Shown one piece after another: positions 17,260 through 26,496 of a stretch of DNA of 64,000 nucleotides; positions within the stretch are counted from its first letter, which is position 1, and each line of letters begins with the position of its first letter. Source of the stretch: Pelomonas sp. Root1237 (GTDB lineage Bacteria; Pseudomonadota; Gammaproteobacteria; Burkholderiales; Burkholderiaceae_C); assembly GCF_001425055.1 (NCBI RefSeq), contig NZ_LMDK01000001.1, forward strand, positions 571,845 to 635,844. The letters run 5' to 3'. The notes under the pieces were generated by a model. The model was given only the letters and a program-made list of their open reading frames with translations, was not told the DNA's origin and ran no database searches. Made by a program: the position numbers and the translations under genes.

Positions 17260-19365
17260 ATGTTCTCGTTCCTGCGCCCCCTCCTTCCGGCTCTGCTGGC
17301 CGCCCCGCTGCTGGCCTTTGCCGCACCGCCCGAAGCGTCCACGGAGCATGTGCAGGCCCGCCTCGTCTCCAGCCAGGCCGCGGTGGCGCCGGGCCAGCGC
17401 TTCACGGTGGCACTCGAGCAGAACATCAAGTCGCACTGGCACACCTACTGGCTCAACCCGGGCGACTCCGGCCAGGCGACGACGATCGACTGGAGTGGCG
17501 CCCAGGCCGGGCCCATCCAGTGGCCCACGCCGGCCATCCAGGCCATCGGCCCCATCGTCAACTACGGCTACGAAGGCCGCGCGGCCCTGCTCGTCGACTT
17601 GACGGTGCCGGCCGACGCCAAGCCCGGCAGCCGCTTCAAGCCGGCAGCCGAGGTGAAGTGGCTGGTCTGCAAGGATGTCTGCATTCCCGAGCAGGTCAGC
17701 CTGGGCCTGGACTTGCCGGTGTCGGCCACGGCCAAGGCAGGTGCCGATGCGGCCCAGATCGAGGAATGGCGTGGCGCCATTCCCAAACCGGCAAATTTCG
17801 CCGTGCAGCTCAAGCCCGCGCCGCAAGGCGTGCGCCTCAGCGGCCCAGCGACTGGCCTGAATCTGCCCATCAGCAAGGCCTATTTCTTTGCCGACACCTG
17901 GGGCGCCGTCGCTCACAGCGCCCCCCAGGCGTTCCGAGCCGAGGGTGCCGGCTGGGTGCTGGACATCCCTGCCGGTGACGAACCCTTGCCTGCCGGCAAG
18001 CCGTTGTCCGGTGTCATCGTGCTGACGACTGCGGCCGGCGAACAAGCCTGGACCGTGTCCGCGCCCATGCCCGAAGGCGCCGGCAAGGGGCCTGGTCCGG
18101 CCGATCTCAGCGCCCCTGCGGCCGAAACCGCCACGCCCCCCCCTGCGCCAGAAAGCGACCTCGGCCTGCTGCCTGCCCTGACCCTGGCCCTGGTTGGCGG
18201 CCTGATCCTGAACCTGATGCCCTGCGTCTTCCCGGTGCTGTCCATCAAGGCGCTGGCCCTGGTGCGCGAGGGCAATCACAAGGCGGAGGGCTTGGCCTAC
18301 ACGGCCGGTGTGCTCGTCAGCTTCGCGGCGCTGGCGGCGGTGTTGATCGCGCTGCGCGCGGGCGGCCAGCAGGTGGGCTGGGGCTTCCAGTTCCATTCAC
18401 CGGTGTTCGTGCTCATCGTCAGCTATCTGCTCTTCCTGGTCGGATTGAACCTGTCGGGCTTCTTCGAATTTGGTGGCAGCTTCACCGGCGTGGGTTCCAG
18501 CCTGGCCGCGCGCCAGGGCCTGGCGGGCAGCTTCTTCACCGGCGTGCTGGCGGCTGTCGTCGCCACACCCTGCACGGCGCCTTTCATGGGGGCCGCGCTG
18601 GCCTTTGCGCTGTCCCAGCCGGCGGCGGTGCTGCTGGCTGTCTTCCTCGCGCTGGGCCTGGGCCTGGCGCTGCCCTTCCTGCTGCTGGCTTTCTGGCCCG
18701 CGGCGCAGCGCTGGTTGCCGCGGCCCGGCGCGTGGATGGACAAGTTCAAGCAGTTCCTCGCCTTCCCGATGTATGCGGCCGTCGTCTGGCTGCTGTGGGT
18801 GCTGGCCCAGCAGGCCGGGCCGGACGGCGTCGCGATGGCGCTGGGCGGCCTGGTATTGATCGCCTTCGCGCTGTGGCTGCACCGCGCCGGCAAGGGCGTC
18901 ATCAGCGGCGTGGCGATGGTGGCCAGCTTCGTGCTCGCGCTCAGCGTCATTCACTGGATCAGGCCCGTACCCGCCGACGCTCATGCCGCCGCCCCGGGAT
19001 CGGCCATCGAGGCCTACAGCGCCGGGCGCCTGGCCGAACTGCGCGCTCAGAACAAGCCCGTCTTCGTCAACATGACGGCGGCCTGGTGCATCTCCTGCCT
19101 CGTCAACGAGCGCGTCGCGCTGTCGCGCCCCGAGGTCAAGGACGCCTTCGCCAAGGCCGGCGTGGCCTATCTGAAGGGCGACTGGACGCGTGAGGACCCG
19201 AACATCACCGCCGTGTTGAAAGCCCATGGCCGCTCCGGCGTGCCCCTCTACCTCTACTACGCACCGGGCGCCGCCGAGGCCCAGGTGCTGCCGCAAATCC
19301 TTACCCCCGGTCTCATCGTCGAGGCCATCTCTGTGCCCCCCGCCTCTTCCAGGAGTTCGACATGA
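17260..19365 (+). CDS. dsbD: Thiol:disulfide interchange protein DsbD-like
   Basis: 701 residues. A signal peptide (1-21) leads to a periplasmic beta domain with a redox pair in VKWLVCKDVCIPE. Eight or nine membrane helices follow (about 300-560), with cysteines in NLMPCVFPVLS and TPCTAPFMG. The C-terminal periplasmic thioredoxin domain has the AAWCISCL active site. DsbD/ScsB-type proteins carry electrons from cytosolic thioredoxin to periplasmic thiols. The N-terminal domain resembles the ScsB branch more than E. coli DsbD. It overlaps the next redoxin gene by ATGA, suggesting that protein is its client. Confidence 0.88.
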   Translation: MFSFLRPLLPALLAAPLLAFAAPPEASTEHVQARLVSSQAAVAPGQRFTVALEQNIKSHWHTYWLNPGDSGQATTIDWSGAQAGPIQWPTPAIQAIGPIVNYGYEGRAALLVDLTVPADAKPGSRFKPAAEVKWLVCKDVCIPEQVSLGLDLPVSATAKAGADAAQIEEWRGAIPKPANFAVQLKPAPQGVRLSGPATGLNLPISKAYFFADTWGAVAHSAPQAFRAEGAGWVLDIPAGDEPLPAGKPLSGVIVLTTAAGEQAWTVSAPMPEGAGKGPGPADLSAPAAETATPPPAPESDLGLLPALTLALVGGLILNLMPCVFPVLSIKALALVREGNHKAEGLAYTAGVLVSFAALAAVLIALRAGGQQVGWGFQFHSPVFVLIVSYLLFLVGLNLSGFFEFGGSFTGVGSSLAARQGLAGSFFTGVLAAVVATPCTAPFMGAALAFALSQPAAVLLAVFLALGLGLALPFLLLAFWPAAQRWLPRPGAWMDKFKQFLAFPMYAAVVWLLWVLAQQAGPDGVAMALGGLVLIAFALWLHRAGKGVISGVAMVASFVLALSVIHWIRPVPADAHAAAPGSAIEAYSAGRLAELRAQNKPVFVNMTAAWCISCLVNERVALSRPEVKDAFAKAGVAYLKGDWTREDPNITAVLKAHGRSGVPLYLYYAPGAAEAQVLPQILTPGLIVEAISVPPASSRSST

Positions 19366-19967
19366 CCTTGCTTCGCCGCAGCCTGCTCGCCGCCCTGATC
19401 CTTCCCGCACTGGCTCACGCCACGGCCAATGTCGACGCGCCCGCGCCGACCTTCTCCGCCACGACGGCCGACGGCAAGACCGTCAATCTGGCCGACTACA
19501 AAGGCAAGACCGTCGTGCTGGAGTGGACCAACCACGACTGCCCGTATGTCAGGAAGCACTATGGCGCCGGCAATATGCAAACCCAGCAGAAAGCCGCCGC
19601 GGCCCAGGGCGTCGTCTGGCTGCAGGTGATCTCCTCCGCGCCTGGCCAGCAGGGCTTCGTGGACGGTGCTACCGCGCAGAAGCTCAACGCCGATCGCGGC
19701 GCAGTGCCCACTGCGACCCTGCTCGACCCCAAGGGCGAGCTCGGCAAGCTCTACGGCGCGCAGACGACACCACACATGTACGTCATCAAGGCCGATGGCA
19801 CCCTGGCCTACAAGGGCGGCATCGACAGCCTCGCGACGCCCGACAAGGCCGACATCGCCAAGGCCGAGCCCTACGTCACCGAGGCCCTGGCCGCGGTGGC
19901 TGCGGGCCGCAAGGTCGAGAAGGCGTCGACGCGACCCTATGGCTGCAGCGTCAAGTACGCCAGCTGA
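19362..19967 (+). CDS. Exported redoxin (AhpC/TSA-thioredoxin fold)
   Basis: 201 residues with a signal peptide (about 1-20). The redoxin domain has TFSATTADGKTVNLADYKGK and a single active-site cysteine in WTNHDCPYVRKHY, in place of CXXC. It belongs to the thioredoxin-like group often paired with DsbD. The start overlaps the dsbD stop by four bases, so translation is coupled. A periplasmic thiol peroxidase or reductase role is inferred. Confidence 0.85.
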   Translation: MTLLRRSLLAALILPALAHATANVDAPAPTFSATTADGKTVNLADYKGKTVVLEWTNHDCPYVRKHYGAGNMQTQQKAAAAQGVVWLQVISSAPGQQGFVDGATAQKLNADRGAVPTATLLDPKGELGKLYGAQTTPHMYVIKADGTLAYKGGIDSLATPDKADIAKAEPYVTEALAAVAAGRKVEKASTRPYGCSVKYAS

Positions 19968-19973
19968 TCTCGC

Positions 19974-20897
19974 CTAGAAGACCGACAGCCCCGTCTTCGC
20001 CACGAACAGCTCCAGCGCCCGGCGGCCCAGCAAGGAGTTGCCGGTGCTGTCCAGCGCTGGCGACCAGACGCACAGCGTGAGCTGGTCGGGCACCACGGCG
20101 ACGATGCCGCCCCCGACGCCGCTCTTGCAGGGCAGGCCGATGCGGAAGGCGAACTCCCCTGCAGCGTCGTAGGTGCCACAGGTCAGCATCAGCGCATTGA
20201 CCCGGCGCGTCTGCGCCGTGCTGAGCACGGGCGTGCCGGCCAGCGGGTGGCGGCCGTCGCGGCACAGATAGCCGGCGGCGCAGGCCACCTGTTCGCAGCT
20301 CATCGCGATGGCGCATTGATTGAAGTAGACGTCCAGCACCGTGGCGACGTCGTTGTCCAGCGTGCCAAAGGCCTTCATGAAATTGGCCAGCGCCGTGTTG
20401 CGAAACCCGGTGTCGGCCTCCGAGCGCGCCACTTCGGCGTCGATGCGGACGGCCTCGCCGCACAGCCGGCCCAGCAGCGCCAGCAGTTCGGTCTTGGCGT
20501 CACCCTGTGAGACCAATCGATCCGCGACCGCGATCGCGCCGGCGTTGATGAAAGGGTTGCGCGGAATGCCGCGCTCTGTCTCCAGTTGCACCAGCGAGTT
20601 GAACGGGCTGCCCGAGGGCTCGCGGCCGATGCGGTCCCACATGGCCTCGCCCAGCGCGCGAATCGCCAGCGTCAGCGAGAACATCTTGGACATGCTCTGG
20701 ATGGAGAAGGGCACGGCGCTGTCGCCGGCCGCGGCCGTCTCGCCCGCGCAGGTGCGCAGCGCGATGCCGAACTGAAGCGGCGACACCCGCGCCAGCGCCG
20801 GGATGTAGCTGGCAACCTTGCCGCCGGCCGTGGCGAGTTGCGGGCGCAGTTCGGCGTTGATCTCGTCGAGGATGAGCTGGAGGTCCATGGCGGCCAT
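19974..20897 (-). CDS. glsA: Glutaminase A
   Basis: 307 residues from the ATG at 20897 (a second ATG at 20888). The serine-dependent glutaminase motifs are intact: FSIQSMSKMF with the catalytic Ser-x-x-Lys, GSPFNSLVQLE, RNPFINAGAI and PCKSGVGGGI. It hydrolyses glutamine to glutamate and ammonia. Start-to-start distance with the divergent methyltransferase is 26 bases. Confidence 0.96.
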   Translation of the reverse strand: MAAMDLQLILDEINAELRPQLATAGGKVASYIPALARVSPLQFGIALRTCAGETAAAGDSAVPFSIQSMSKMFSLTLAIRALGEAMWDRIGREPSGSPFNSLVQLETERGIPRNPFINAGAIAVADRLVSQGDAKTELLALLGRLCGEAVRIDAEVARSEADTGFRNTALANFMKAFGTLDNDVATVLDVYFNQCAIAMSCEQVACAAGYLCRDGRHPLAGTPVLSTAQTRRVNALMLTCGTYDAAGEFAFRIGLPCKSGVGGGIVAVVPDQLTLCVWSPALDSTGNSLLGRRALELFVAKTGLSVF

Positions 20898-20922
20898 TCT
20901 GGCCCGGGACAATGCTTCACCC

Positions 20923-21831
20923 ATGCAAGCTCTGCTCGACGTCATCGCCGCCTCGGCGGCCCTTCCCCAGGGCGCTCAACGCCTCTTCCACGGCCGCGGC
21001 GGCCTGCATCCCGGCTGCGAGCACCTGACGCTGGACGCCTACCCGCCTGCGCTGCTGCTGACCAGCTTTGAGCCGCTGGCCGACGAGGCGCTGGCTGCCA
21101 TCGGTGCGGCGATCATGGCGCGCTGGCCTGAGGCGCCCTGGGTCTTCCAATGCCGCCAGGACGGCGGCCGCGTTCAGACGCGCCTGATGGCCGGCACCCT
21201 GCCCGAGCCGCACGTCGTCAGCGAGGCTGGAATACCCGATACACGCTACCTCGTGCACCTGCTGCGCGGCCAGAACCATGGCCTCTTTCTCGACATGGCC
21301 GAGGGGCGACGCTGGGTGCGCGAGCAGGTGCAACCGGGCGCCAAGGTGCTCAACCTGTTCGCCTACACCTGCGCCTTCTCGGTCGTCGCGCTGCAGGCCG
21401 GCGCGGCCGAGGTCGTCAACGTCGACATGGCCTCGGGTGCGCTGGCCATCGGCCGCACCAACCATGAACTCAACGGTGTGAAGGCGGGCGCCAGGTTCCT
21501 GGCCCATGACATCTTCAACTCCTGGGGCAAGCTGACCCGCGGCGGGCCCTATGACCTCGTCATCTGCGACCCCCCCAGCTTCCAGAAGGGCAGCTTCGTC
21601 GCGACCAAGGACTACGCGCGGCTCGCAAAGCGGCTGCCTGCGCTGCTGGCGCCCGGGGGCCAAGCATTGCTGTGCCTGAACACGCCCAAGCTGGGCCTGG
21701 ATTTCCTGCACGGCGTGGTGGCCGAGCACGCACCGGAGCTGGTATTCGTCGAACGCGTGGCGAATCCGGAGGTGTATGCGGACGTCTCGGCAGATCGAGG
21801 ACTCAAGGTGTTGGCCTATCGCCTGCCCTGA
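20923..21831 (+). CDS. Class I SAM-dependent methyltransferase (RlmI-like)
   Basis: 302 residues. The SAM fold has motif I VLNLFAYTCAFSV and VNVDMASGALA, and the nucleobase-binding motif IV CDPPSFQKGSF. Together with GLFLDMAEGRRWV this places it with the RlmI/RlmK group of rRNA m5C/m7G-type enzymes. The target base is not predictable by eye. It is divergent from glsA. Confidence 0.9.
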   Translation: MQALLDVIAASAALPQGAQRLFHGRGGLHPGCEHLTLDAYPPALLLTSFEPLADEALAAIGAAIMARWPEAPWVFQCRQDGGRVQTRLMAGTLPEPHVVSEAGIPDTRYLVHLLRGQNHGLFLDMAEGRRWVREQVQPGAKVLNLFAYTCAFSVVALQAGAAEVVNVDMASGALAIGRTNHELNGVKAGARFLAHDIFNSWGKLTRGGPYDLVICDPPSFQKGSFVATKDYARLAKRLPALLAPGGQALLCLNTPKLGLDFLHGVVAEHAPELVFVERVANPEVYADVSADRGLKVLAYRLP

Positions 21832-21843
21832 GCCTGCCGCGCC

Positions 21844-23334
21844 TCAGGAAAGTCGCCCCAGCTCCGCCAGCAACTTCGCCCGCGCTGCCGGATCGTTGAC
21901 CGACTCCGCCAGCCGGTTGAAGAACACTGCCCGGCTGTCCGTGCCGGCGGCGGCGCGCTTGATCAGCACCTTGGCGATAGGCCCGACATGTTTCGCCAGC
22001 AGAACCTGGGCCTTGTCCATGACGGCCTCGTTCAGCGGCCCGCCGATGAGGGTGCCGCTGCCCGCCGAGCCCGCCGTGGCGCCCTTGGAGCCACCGGCCG
22101 ACGGCGAACCGGCGGTGCCGCCGCCTGCCGTGCGGTGGTGGCCGCCGGTGACCAGGCTGGCCTGGCCGAGGAAGGCGTCGCGCGCACGCGGGTCGGTGAC
22201 CTGCTCAGCCAGCTTGTTGTAGAGCTCGCTGATGTCATGGCACTCGCGCGCGGCGCGGCGCACCAGCACGCTGGCCAGCGGGCCGACATGCCTGGCCAGC
22301 GTCAATTCGGCCTGAGTGAGCTGGGCCTTGTCCCAGTGCGATGGCGTCGGGGCGCTGGCCGTGCCCGCCGTGGAGCCGGGCAGCGACGTGCCTGACAGCG
22401 AGGGCGGTGCGACAGTGGGCGTGGCCAGCGGCTGCGCGGCGCGCGCGCGCGCTGGCGCCAGCATCACGGTCTTTTCCCAGCCGGTGTCGTCGATGCTTTG
22501 GCCGATGCCGTCGGTGATGGCCTGCTTGAATTCCTCGGCGGTGGCATATCGGTCTTCGGGGCGCTTGGCCAACGCGCGGGCAATGATGGCGTCGAACCAG
22601 CCCGGGCGCTCGACACCCTCGATGGTCGACGGCGGCTGCGGCATGTCGTTGACGACCTTGTACATCAGCGCCTCGGTCGTGCCGGCGAAGGGCGCGCGGC
22701 CGGTGAGGAGCTGGTAGAGCACGACGCCGGCGCCGTAGATGTCCACGCGCCGGTCCATGGGCTTGCCCAGGAACTGCTCGGGCGCCATGTGGCTGGGGGT
22801 GCCCACCATGTAGTGGGTTTGCGTGAGGTTGGTGCTCTCGATGCGGGCGATGCCGAAATCGGCCACCTTGAGCCGCCCCCCGGCCGTCGTCATGATGATG
22901 TTGGCGGGTTTGATGTCGCGGTGCCAGACGCCCTTCTCGTGCGCATGGCCGAGGGCATCGAGCAGCTGGCTCATGATGCCGGGGATGTCGGTGTCGGTGA
23001 AGCGGACCTTGGCGCCGAGGTAGCTGGCGAGCGAGCGGCCCTCGACAAACTCCATCGCGATATAGGCCACGTTCTCGGCGCGGCCGAAGTCGTAGACGGC
23101 GACGATGCCCGGATGGTGCAGCCGGCCGGCAGCCTGGGCCTCGTTGCGGAAACGCGAGGCCGGCGCACCGGGGCTGTCGTCGTCGGCGTCGAGCTGGGTG
23201 CGGATGGTCTTCAGCGCGACGGTGCGCTGGATGTCGGGGTCGAAGCCCTTGTAGACGACACCCATCGCGCCCTCACCGAGAACCTCGGTGATGCGGTATT
23301 TGCCGAGCTGTGTCGGGTGCTTCTTGTCGCTCAT
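21844..23334 (-). CDS. Hanks-type Ser/Thr protein kinase
   Basis: 496 residues. The N-terminal kinase domain (about 13-275) has the Gly-rich loop, K42, HRD at 138-140 and DFG at 159-161, all intact. There is no transmembrane helix. A Gly/Ser/Thr linker separates two C-terminal copies of a roughly 55-residue helical domain (about 335-390 and 432-496) with shared LARHVGPLASVL / LAKHVGPIAKVL cores. The gene follows the haem-HAMP gene by 13 bases on the same strand, so the two probably form a signalling unit. Confidence 0.92.
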   Translation of the reverse strand: MSDKKHPTQLGKYRITEVLGEGAMGVVYKGFDPDIQRTVALKTIRTQLDADDDSPGAPASRFRNEAQAAGRLHHPGIVAVYDFGRAENVAYIAMEFVEGRSLASYLGAKVRFTDTDIPGIMSQLLDALGHAHEKGVWHRDIKPANIIMTTAGGRLKVADFGIARIESTNLTQTHYMVGTPSHMAPEQFLGKPMDRRVDIYGAGVVLYQLLTGRAPFAGTTEALMYKVVNDMPQPPSTIEGVERPGWFDAIIARALAKRPEDRYATAEEFKQAITDGIGQSIDDTGWEKTVMLAPARARAAQPLATPTVAPPSLSGTSLPGSTAGTASAPTPSHWDKAQLTQAELTLARHVGPLASVLVRRAARECHDISELYNKLAEQVTDPRARDAFLGQASLVTGGHHRTAGGGTAGSPSAGGSKGATAGSAGSGTLIGGPLNEAVMDKAQVLLAKHVGPIAKVLIKRAAAGTDSRAVFFNRLAESVNDPAARAKLLAELGRLS

Positions 23335-23347
23335 GCGCTGAAATGAC

Positions 23348-24220
23348 TCATGTGTCCAGCAGCTTCATGGCCTGCACGACGCTGGCCCGCATGCGAGAGA
23401 AGGAATGGGACAGCGTGGCGATCTCGTCCTTGCTGTTGGCCTGGAACTCGGGCGCATCCAGATCGCCCTGGCTGACGCGGTCGGCCAGGGCCGACAGGCG
23501 GGTGACGGGGCGCACGACCAGCATCCAGACCATCAGGTTCAGCACGACGCCGACGGCGACGAAGACGCCGATCAGCGACGTGATGAAGACCTTGAAGGTC
23601 TGGTCGGCGCGCTGCAGCGGCACGCCCAGGGGGACTGAAACGACCTGCGCGCCGATGACTTCGTTGAGGTTCCAGCCAAAGCCGTTGGCGGGGCCGTACT
23701 TGGCGACCATGGTGGCCGGCGCGGCCTCCACGCTGCTGTGGCAGGCCAGGCAGGCGGGGTCGGTGATGCGCAGCGGACGGGCGATGTAAAGCGAAGGGCC
23801 GGCGGGCGTGTCGCGCGTGCCGACGGTTTCCTTCAGGTCGGCCGAGGAGCGGAACTGGCCGACGATGTCGACCTCCCAGCTCGTTGCGCGGTCGCGCGGG
23901 TTGGTCGGGTTCAGCGTCGCTTCCTTGTAGGCGAACTCGGGGTGCTTGGCCAGCAGCGTCCCCAGCACCTCCGTGGCGGAAAAGCTCGGCACCGTCTCCG
24001 GCAGGAACTTGTCGGTCATCTGCGAGACCAGCAGTGGCTTGATCTTCGTGTTGGTGTAGCTGCGCACGGCCAGCGCCTTCTCCATCAGCATCTGCGCGGT
24101 GGCGATGGTTTCCTGCTTGGCGTTGTCCTGCAGCAGATTGCGCGCGATGTAGCCGCTCAGGGCGATGCCCAGGCTCATCACGAGCAGATAGACCAGATTG
24201 AATTTGGCGAGCAGTTTCAT
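23348..24220 (-). CDS. DUF3365 haem-binding membrane protein with HAMP
   Basis: 290 residues from the ATG at 24220. An N-terminal helix (about 7-27), a periplasmic Tll0287-like domain with a single c-type haem motif CLACH (157-161), a second helix (about 213-237) and a C-terminal HAMP (about 238-285) are seen. There is no output domain. HAMP proteins normally pass signals to a kinase, and the Ser/Thr kinase 13 bases downstream is the obvious partner. Redox or gas sensing by the haem is inferred from the family. Confidence 0.88.
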   Translation of the reverse strand: MKLLAKFNLVYLLVMSLGIALSGYIARNLLQDNAKQETIATAQMLMEKALAVRSYTNTKIKPLLVSQMTDKFLPETVPSFSATEVLGTLLAKHPEFAYKEATLNPTNPRDRATSWEVDIVGQFRSSADLKETVGTRDTPAGPSLYIARPLRITDPACLACHSSVEAAPATMVAKYGPANGFGWNLNEVIGAQVVSVPLGVPLQRADQTFKVFITSLIGVFVAVGVVLNLMVWMLVVRPVTRLSALADRVSQGDLDAPEFQANSKDEIATLSHSFSRMRASVVQAMKLLDT

Positions 24221-24339
24221 GGTGTTTTTCCCGGAGGCCGGCAATGGTAGTGCGCCGATATGGCTGAGTGGCTTCGTGCTTGCTCGCGGTTCCCGGTGCA
24301 AATCCACAGAAGAAAGGGCGCCGGACCGAAATTGGGCCT

Positions 24340-24567
24340 ACCGATGCAGGTCTGGCCGCCTCCTTCGGCCGCCGTACCTGGCTGCGCATGCCCGCCTGGC
24401 CGCTGCGCACGCTGGCTGGCGAAATGTCCACACTGCTGTTGGACGGCCAGAACGTCGTTCCTGCCGCGGCGCGGGCCGCCGGCTATCGCTTCCGCTTCCC
24501 CACGCTGCAGGCGGCGCTGTCCGACCTGGCGGCGCGGCATGATGCCGGCCATGAACTCGCCCATTGA
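24340..24567 (+). pseudogene. 3' remnant of TIGR01777 epimerase (DUF1731)
   Basis: About 75 codons match the C-terminal DUF1731 domain of the SDR-like TIGR01777/YfcH proteins (AGLAASFGRRTWLRMPA, LAGEMSTLLLDGQ, YRFRFPTLQAALSDL). The Rossmann-fold N-terminal two thirds is absent; the sequence before about 24340 is unrelated. The fragment stops at 24567, overlapping the next gene start by 26 bases. It is a relic of an intact gene that probably once preceded the TIM-barrel gene. Confidence 0.72.
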
Positions 24568-25480
24568 CCGCTGCAACGACGGCAGTGCGAACCCGCCGCG
24601 GCTGCGCCGCGACATCAACCTCGGCACTCTGGCCGAGCTGCCGCGCGCCTCGACCGGCTGGCGCGCGACGCACGCCGAGCAACTCGCCCTCTTGAAGGCC
24701 GACGGCCACGAAGCCGTGCAGATCTGGCAGCCCACGCGCGAGGCCGCCCGGGCCGCGCGCGACGCCGGCCTGGCCGTCACCGGCATCTGCCGCGCACTGG
24801 TTCCAACCGAGGTGGACGCCATCGTGCGTGAGCAGCGCGACCTCGGCTGCGAGATCACGACGCTGCACGTGGGCAACAGCTTCGAGAGCGACGCCGAGAT
24901 GGATGCCCTCGCCGCGGCCGTGCTGGAAGCCTCGGCGCGGCACGGCCACCCGCTCTATGTCGAGACCCACCGCGGCACGATGACCCAGGATCTCCGCCGC
25001 ACGCTGGATCTCGTCGAACGCTGGCCGGCGCTGCGCTTCAACGCCGATCTGTCGCACTGGTACACCGGTCACGAGCTGACCTATGGCGGCGAGTTTCACG
25101 CCCGCGCGCAGCGGCTCGCGCCGGTGTTCCAGCGGGTGCGCTTCCTGCATGCCCGCGTCGGCAACCCGGGATGCATCCAGACCGGGCTCGACGACCCCGG
25201 CGACTACCTCAGCCACTTCCGCTGGATGTGGCAGCGCTGCTTCGAGGGCTTTGTGCGCGGCGCCGGGCCGGGTGACTACCTGAGCTTCAACGCCGAGCTG
25301 CTGCCGCAGAAGATGGGCGCCGACTTCTGGCTGCACTACGCCCAGCCGCGTGTCGACCTGGCGGGCGACCGTTTCAACGGTGAGCCCAGCGACCGCTACG
25401 CGGACGCCGCGCGGCTGTGGCAGATCGCCGGCGAATGTTTCGAGGCGGCAACACGCGCAGTGGTGGGCGCGCCGCGCTGA
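24542..25480 (+). CDS. Xylose-isomerase-like TIM-barrel protein
   Basis: 312 residues from the ATG at 24542 (a second at 24551). The segments TLHVGNSFESD, YVETHRGTMTQD, RFNADLSHWYTGHE and RVGNPG are characteristic of sugar-phosphate isomerase/epimerase-like TIM barrels, with Glu, Asp and His metal-ligand candidates. The substrate is unknown. It overlaps the TIGR01777 remnant and ends about 96 bases before the response regulator. Confidence 0.78.
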   Translation: MPAMNSPIDRCNDGSANPPRLRRDINLGTLAELPRASTGWRATHAEQLALLKADGHEAVQIWQPTREAARAARDAGLAVTGICRALVPTEVDAIVREQRDLGCEITTLHVGNSFESDAEMDALAAAVLEASARHGHPLYVETHRGTMTQDLRRTLDLVERWPALRFNADLSHWYTGHELTYGGEFHARAQRLAPVFQRVRFLHARVGNPGCIQTGLDDPGDYLSHFRWMWQRCFEGFVRGAGPGDYLSFNAELLPQKMGADFWLHYAQPRVDLAGDRFNGEPSDRYADAARLWQIAGECFEAATRAVVGAPR

Positions 25481-25576
25481 CATTCACTTCGCGGCGCATT
25501 GCTGGCATGTGAATGGCCCCGGCGTGACAGCCCTGCGTCAGCACATCGGCCGCTCTCGCGCCATACTGCTGCCACC

Positions 25577-26245
25577 ATGCGCATCCTGCTCGTCGAAGAC
25601 GACGAACAACTCGTCGAAACTACCGCCCGCGCGCTGCGCTCCCAAGGCTGGGTCGTGGACTGCACCGCCCGCGGCGAGCCCGTGCCGCGCTCGCTGAAGG
25701 AGGACGCCTACGACCTCCTCATCCTGGACATCGGCCTGGCGGGCATCGACGGCTTCGAGACGCTGCGCCGCGTGCGCGCCGAGAGCATCGCCGTGCCGGT
25801 GCTGATCCTGACCGCCCGCGACGCCGTCGAGGACCGCGTGCGTGGCCTGGAAGGCGGCGCCGACGACTACCTCGTCAAGCCCTTTGCGTTGACCGAACTG
25901 GTCGCCCGCGCCCGCGCCCTGGTGCGGCGCAGCCAGGCGCGCACCAGCAACCAGCTGCAGCTGGCGCGCCTGCGCATCGACCAGGAAGCCCGCCGCGCCT
26001 ACATCGACGACGAGCCATTGGCCCTGTCCGCCCGCGAGTGGGATGTGCTGGGCTTTCTGATGGCGCGCTCGGGCAAGGTCGTGCCCAAGGAACACATCGC
26101 GCTGGCCAGCAATGCCTGGGACCAGGGCGTCAGCGACAACGCCATCGAGGTCTGCCTGTCGCGCCTGCGCGCCAAGATCGAGCCGGGTGGCGTGCAGCTG
26201 CGTACCGTGCGCGGCCTGGGCTACTTGCTGGAAGAGATTGGCTGA
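25577..26245 (+). CDS. OmpR/TctD-family response regulator
   Basis: 222 residues. The receiver has acidic residues at 8-9, phospho-acceptor D51 in LILDIGLAG, and K in LVKPF. The C-terminal winged helix (about 125-222) has the VCLSRLRAKIEPGG and TVRGLGYLL signatures. The matching kinase follows after 251 bases filled with hairpins. The pairing with a TctE-like kinase suggests regulation by organic acids, but no transporter is adjacent. Confidence 0.93.
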   Translation: MRILLVEDDEQLVETTARALRSQGWVVDCTARGEPVPRSLKEDAYDLLILDIGLAGIDGFETLRRVRAESIAVPVLILTARDAVEDRVRGLEGGADDYLVKPFALTELVARARALVRRSQARTSNQLQLARLRIDQEARRAYIDDEPLALSAREWDVLGFLMARSGKVVPKEHIALASNAWDQGVSDNAIEVCLSRLRAKIEPGGVQLRTVRGLGYLLEEIG

Positions 26246-26335
26246 ATCTTCCGTTTCGCTCTGCAGGATCAGCAACGCATGACATCGGCGTGTTTCGGGC
26301 CGAGCGCCGGGCCGCTCCCAAGCCGGCCCGCGGTG

Positions 26336-26480
26336 GCGATGTGCTTGCCGGTCGAGCCGGCAAGCATCGCCGTCCCCTCGGGGGCTGAGGCCGGACACGG
26401 CGCGCCCAGTGGGCGCGTTGTGCCTGCCGAAGCGCTGCGGCCGCTGGCCGCAGCGCGGTCCCGGCCAAGGTACACCTTGG
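26336..26480. repeat. Cluster of four hairpin repeats between regulator and kinase
   Basis: Four inverted repeats in 145 bases: 26336-26351 with 26357-26370; CGCGCCC-agt-GGGCGCG at 26401-26417; an 11-bp perfect stem 26432-26442 with 26446-26456; and CCAAGGT-ac-ACCTTGG at 26465-26480. The spacer is otherwise non-coding. The cluster resembles REP-type intergenic elements common in Burkholderiales and may reduce kinase expression relative to the regulator. Confidence 0.8.
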
Positions 26481-26496
26481 ACGAGGGGTGGCATTG

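Noticed and set aside
24250-24330. A tRNA-like stretch with a D-arm-like TGGCTGAGTGG and a T-arm-like GGTGCAAATCC.
   Set aside because: No anticodon arm lies between them and the acceptor ends do not pair, so no cloverleaf can be drawn. At most it is a relic.
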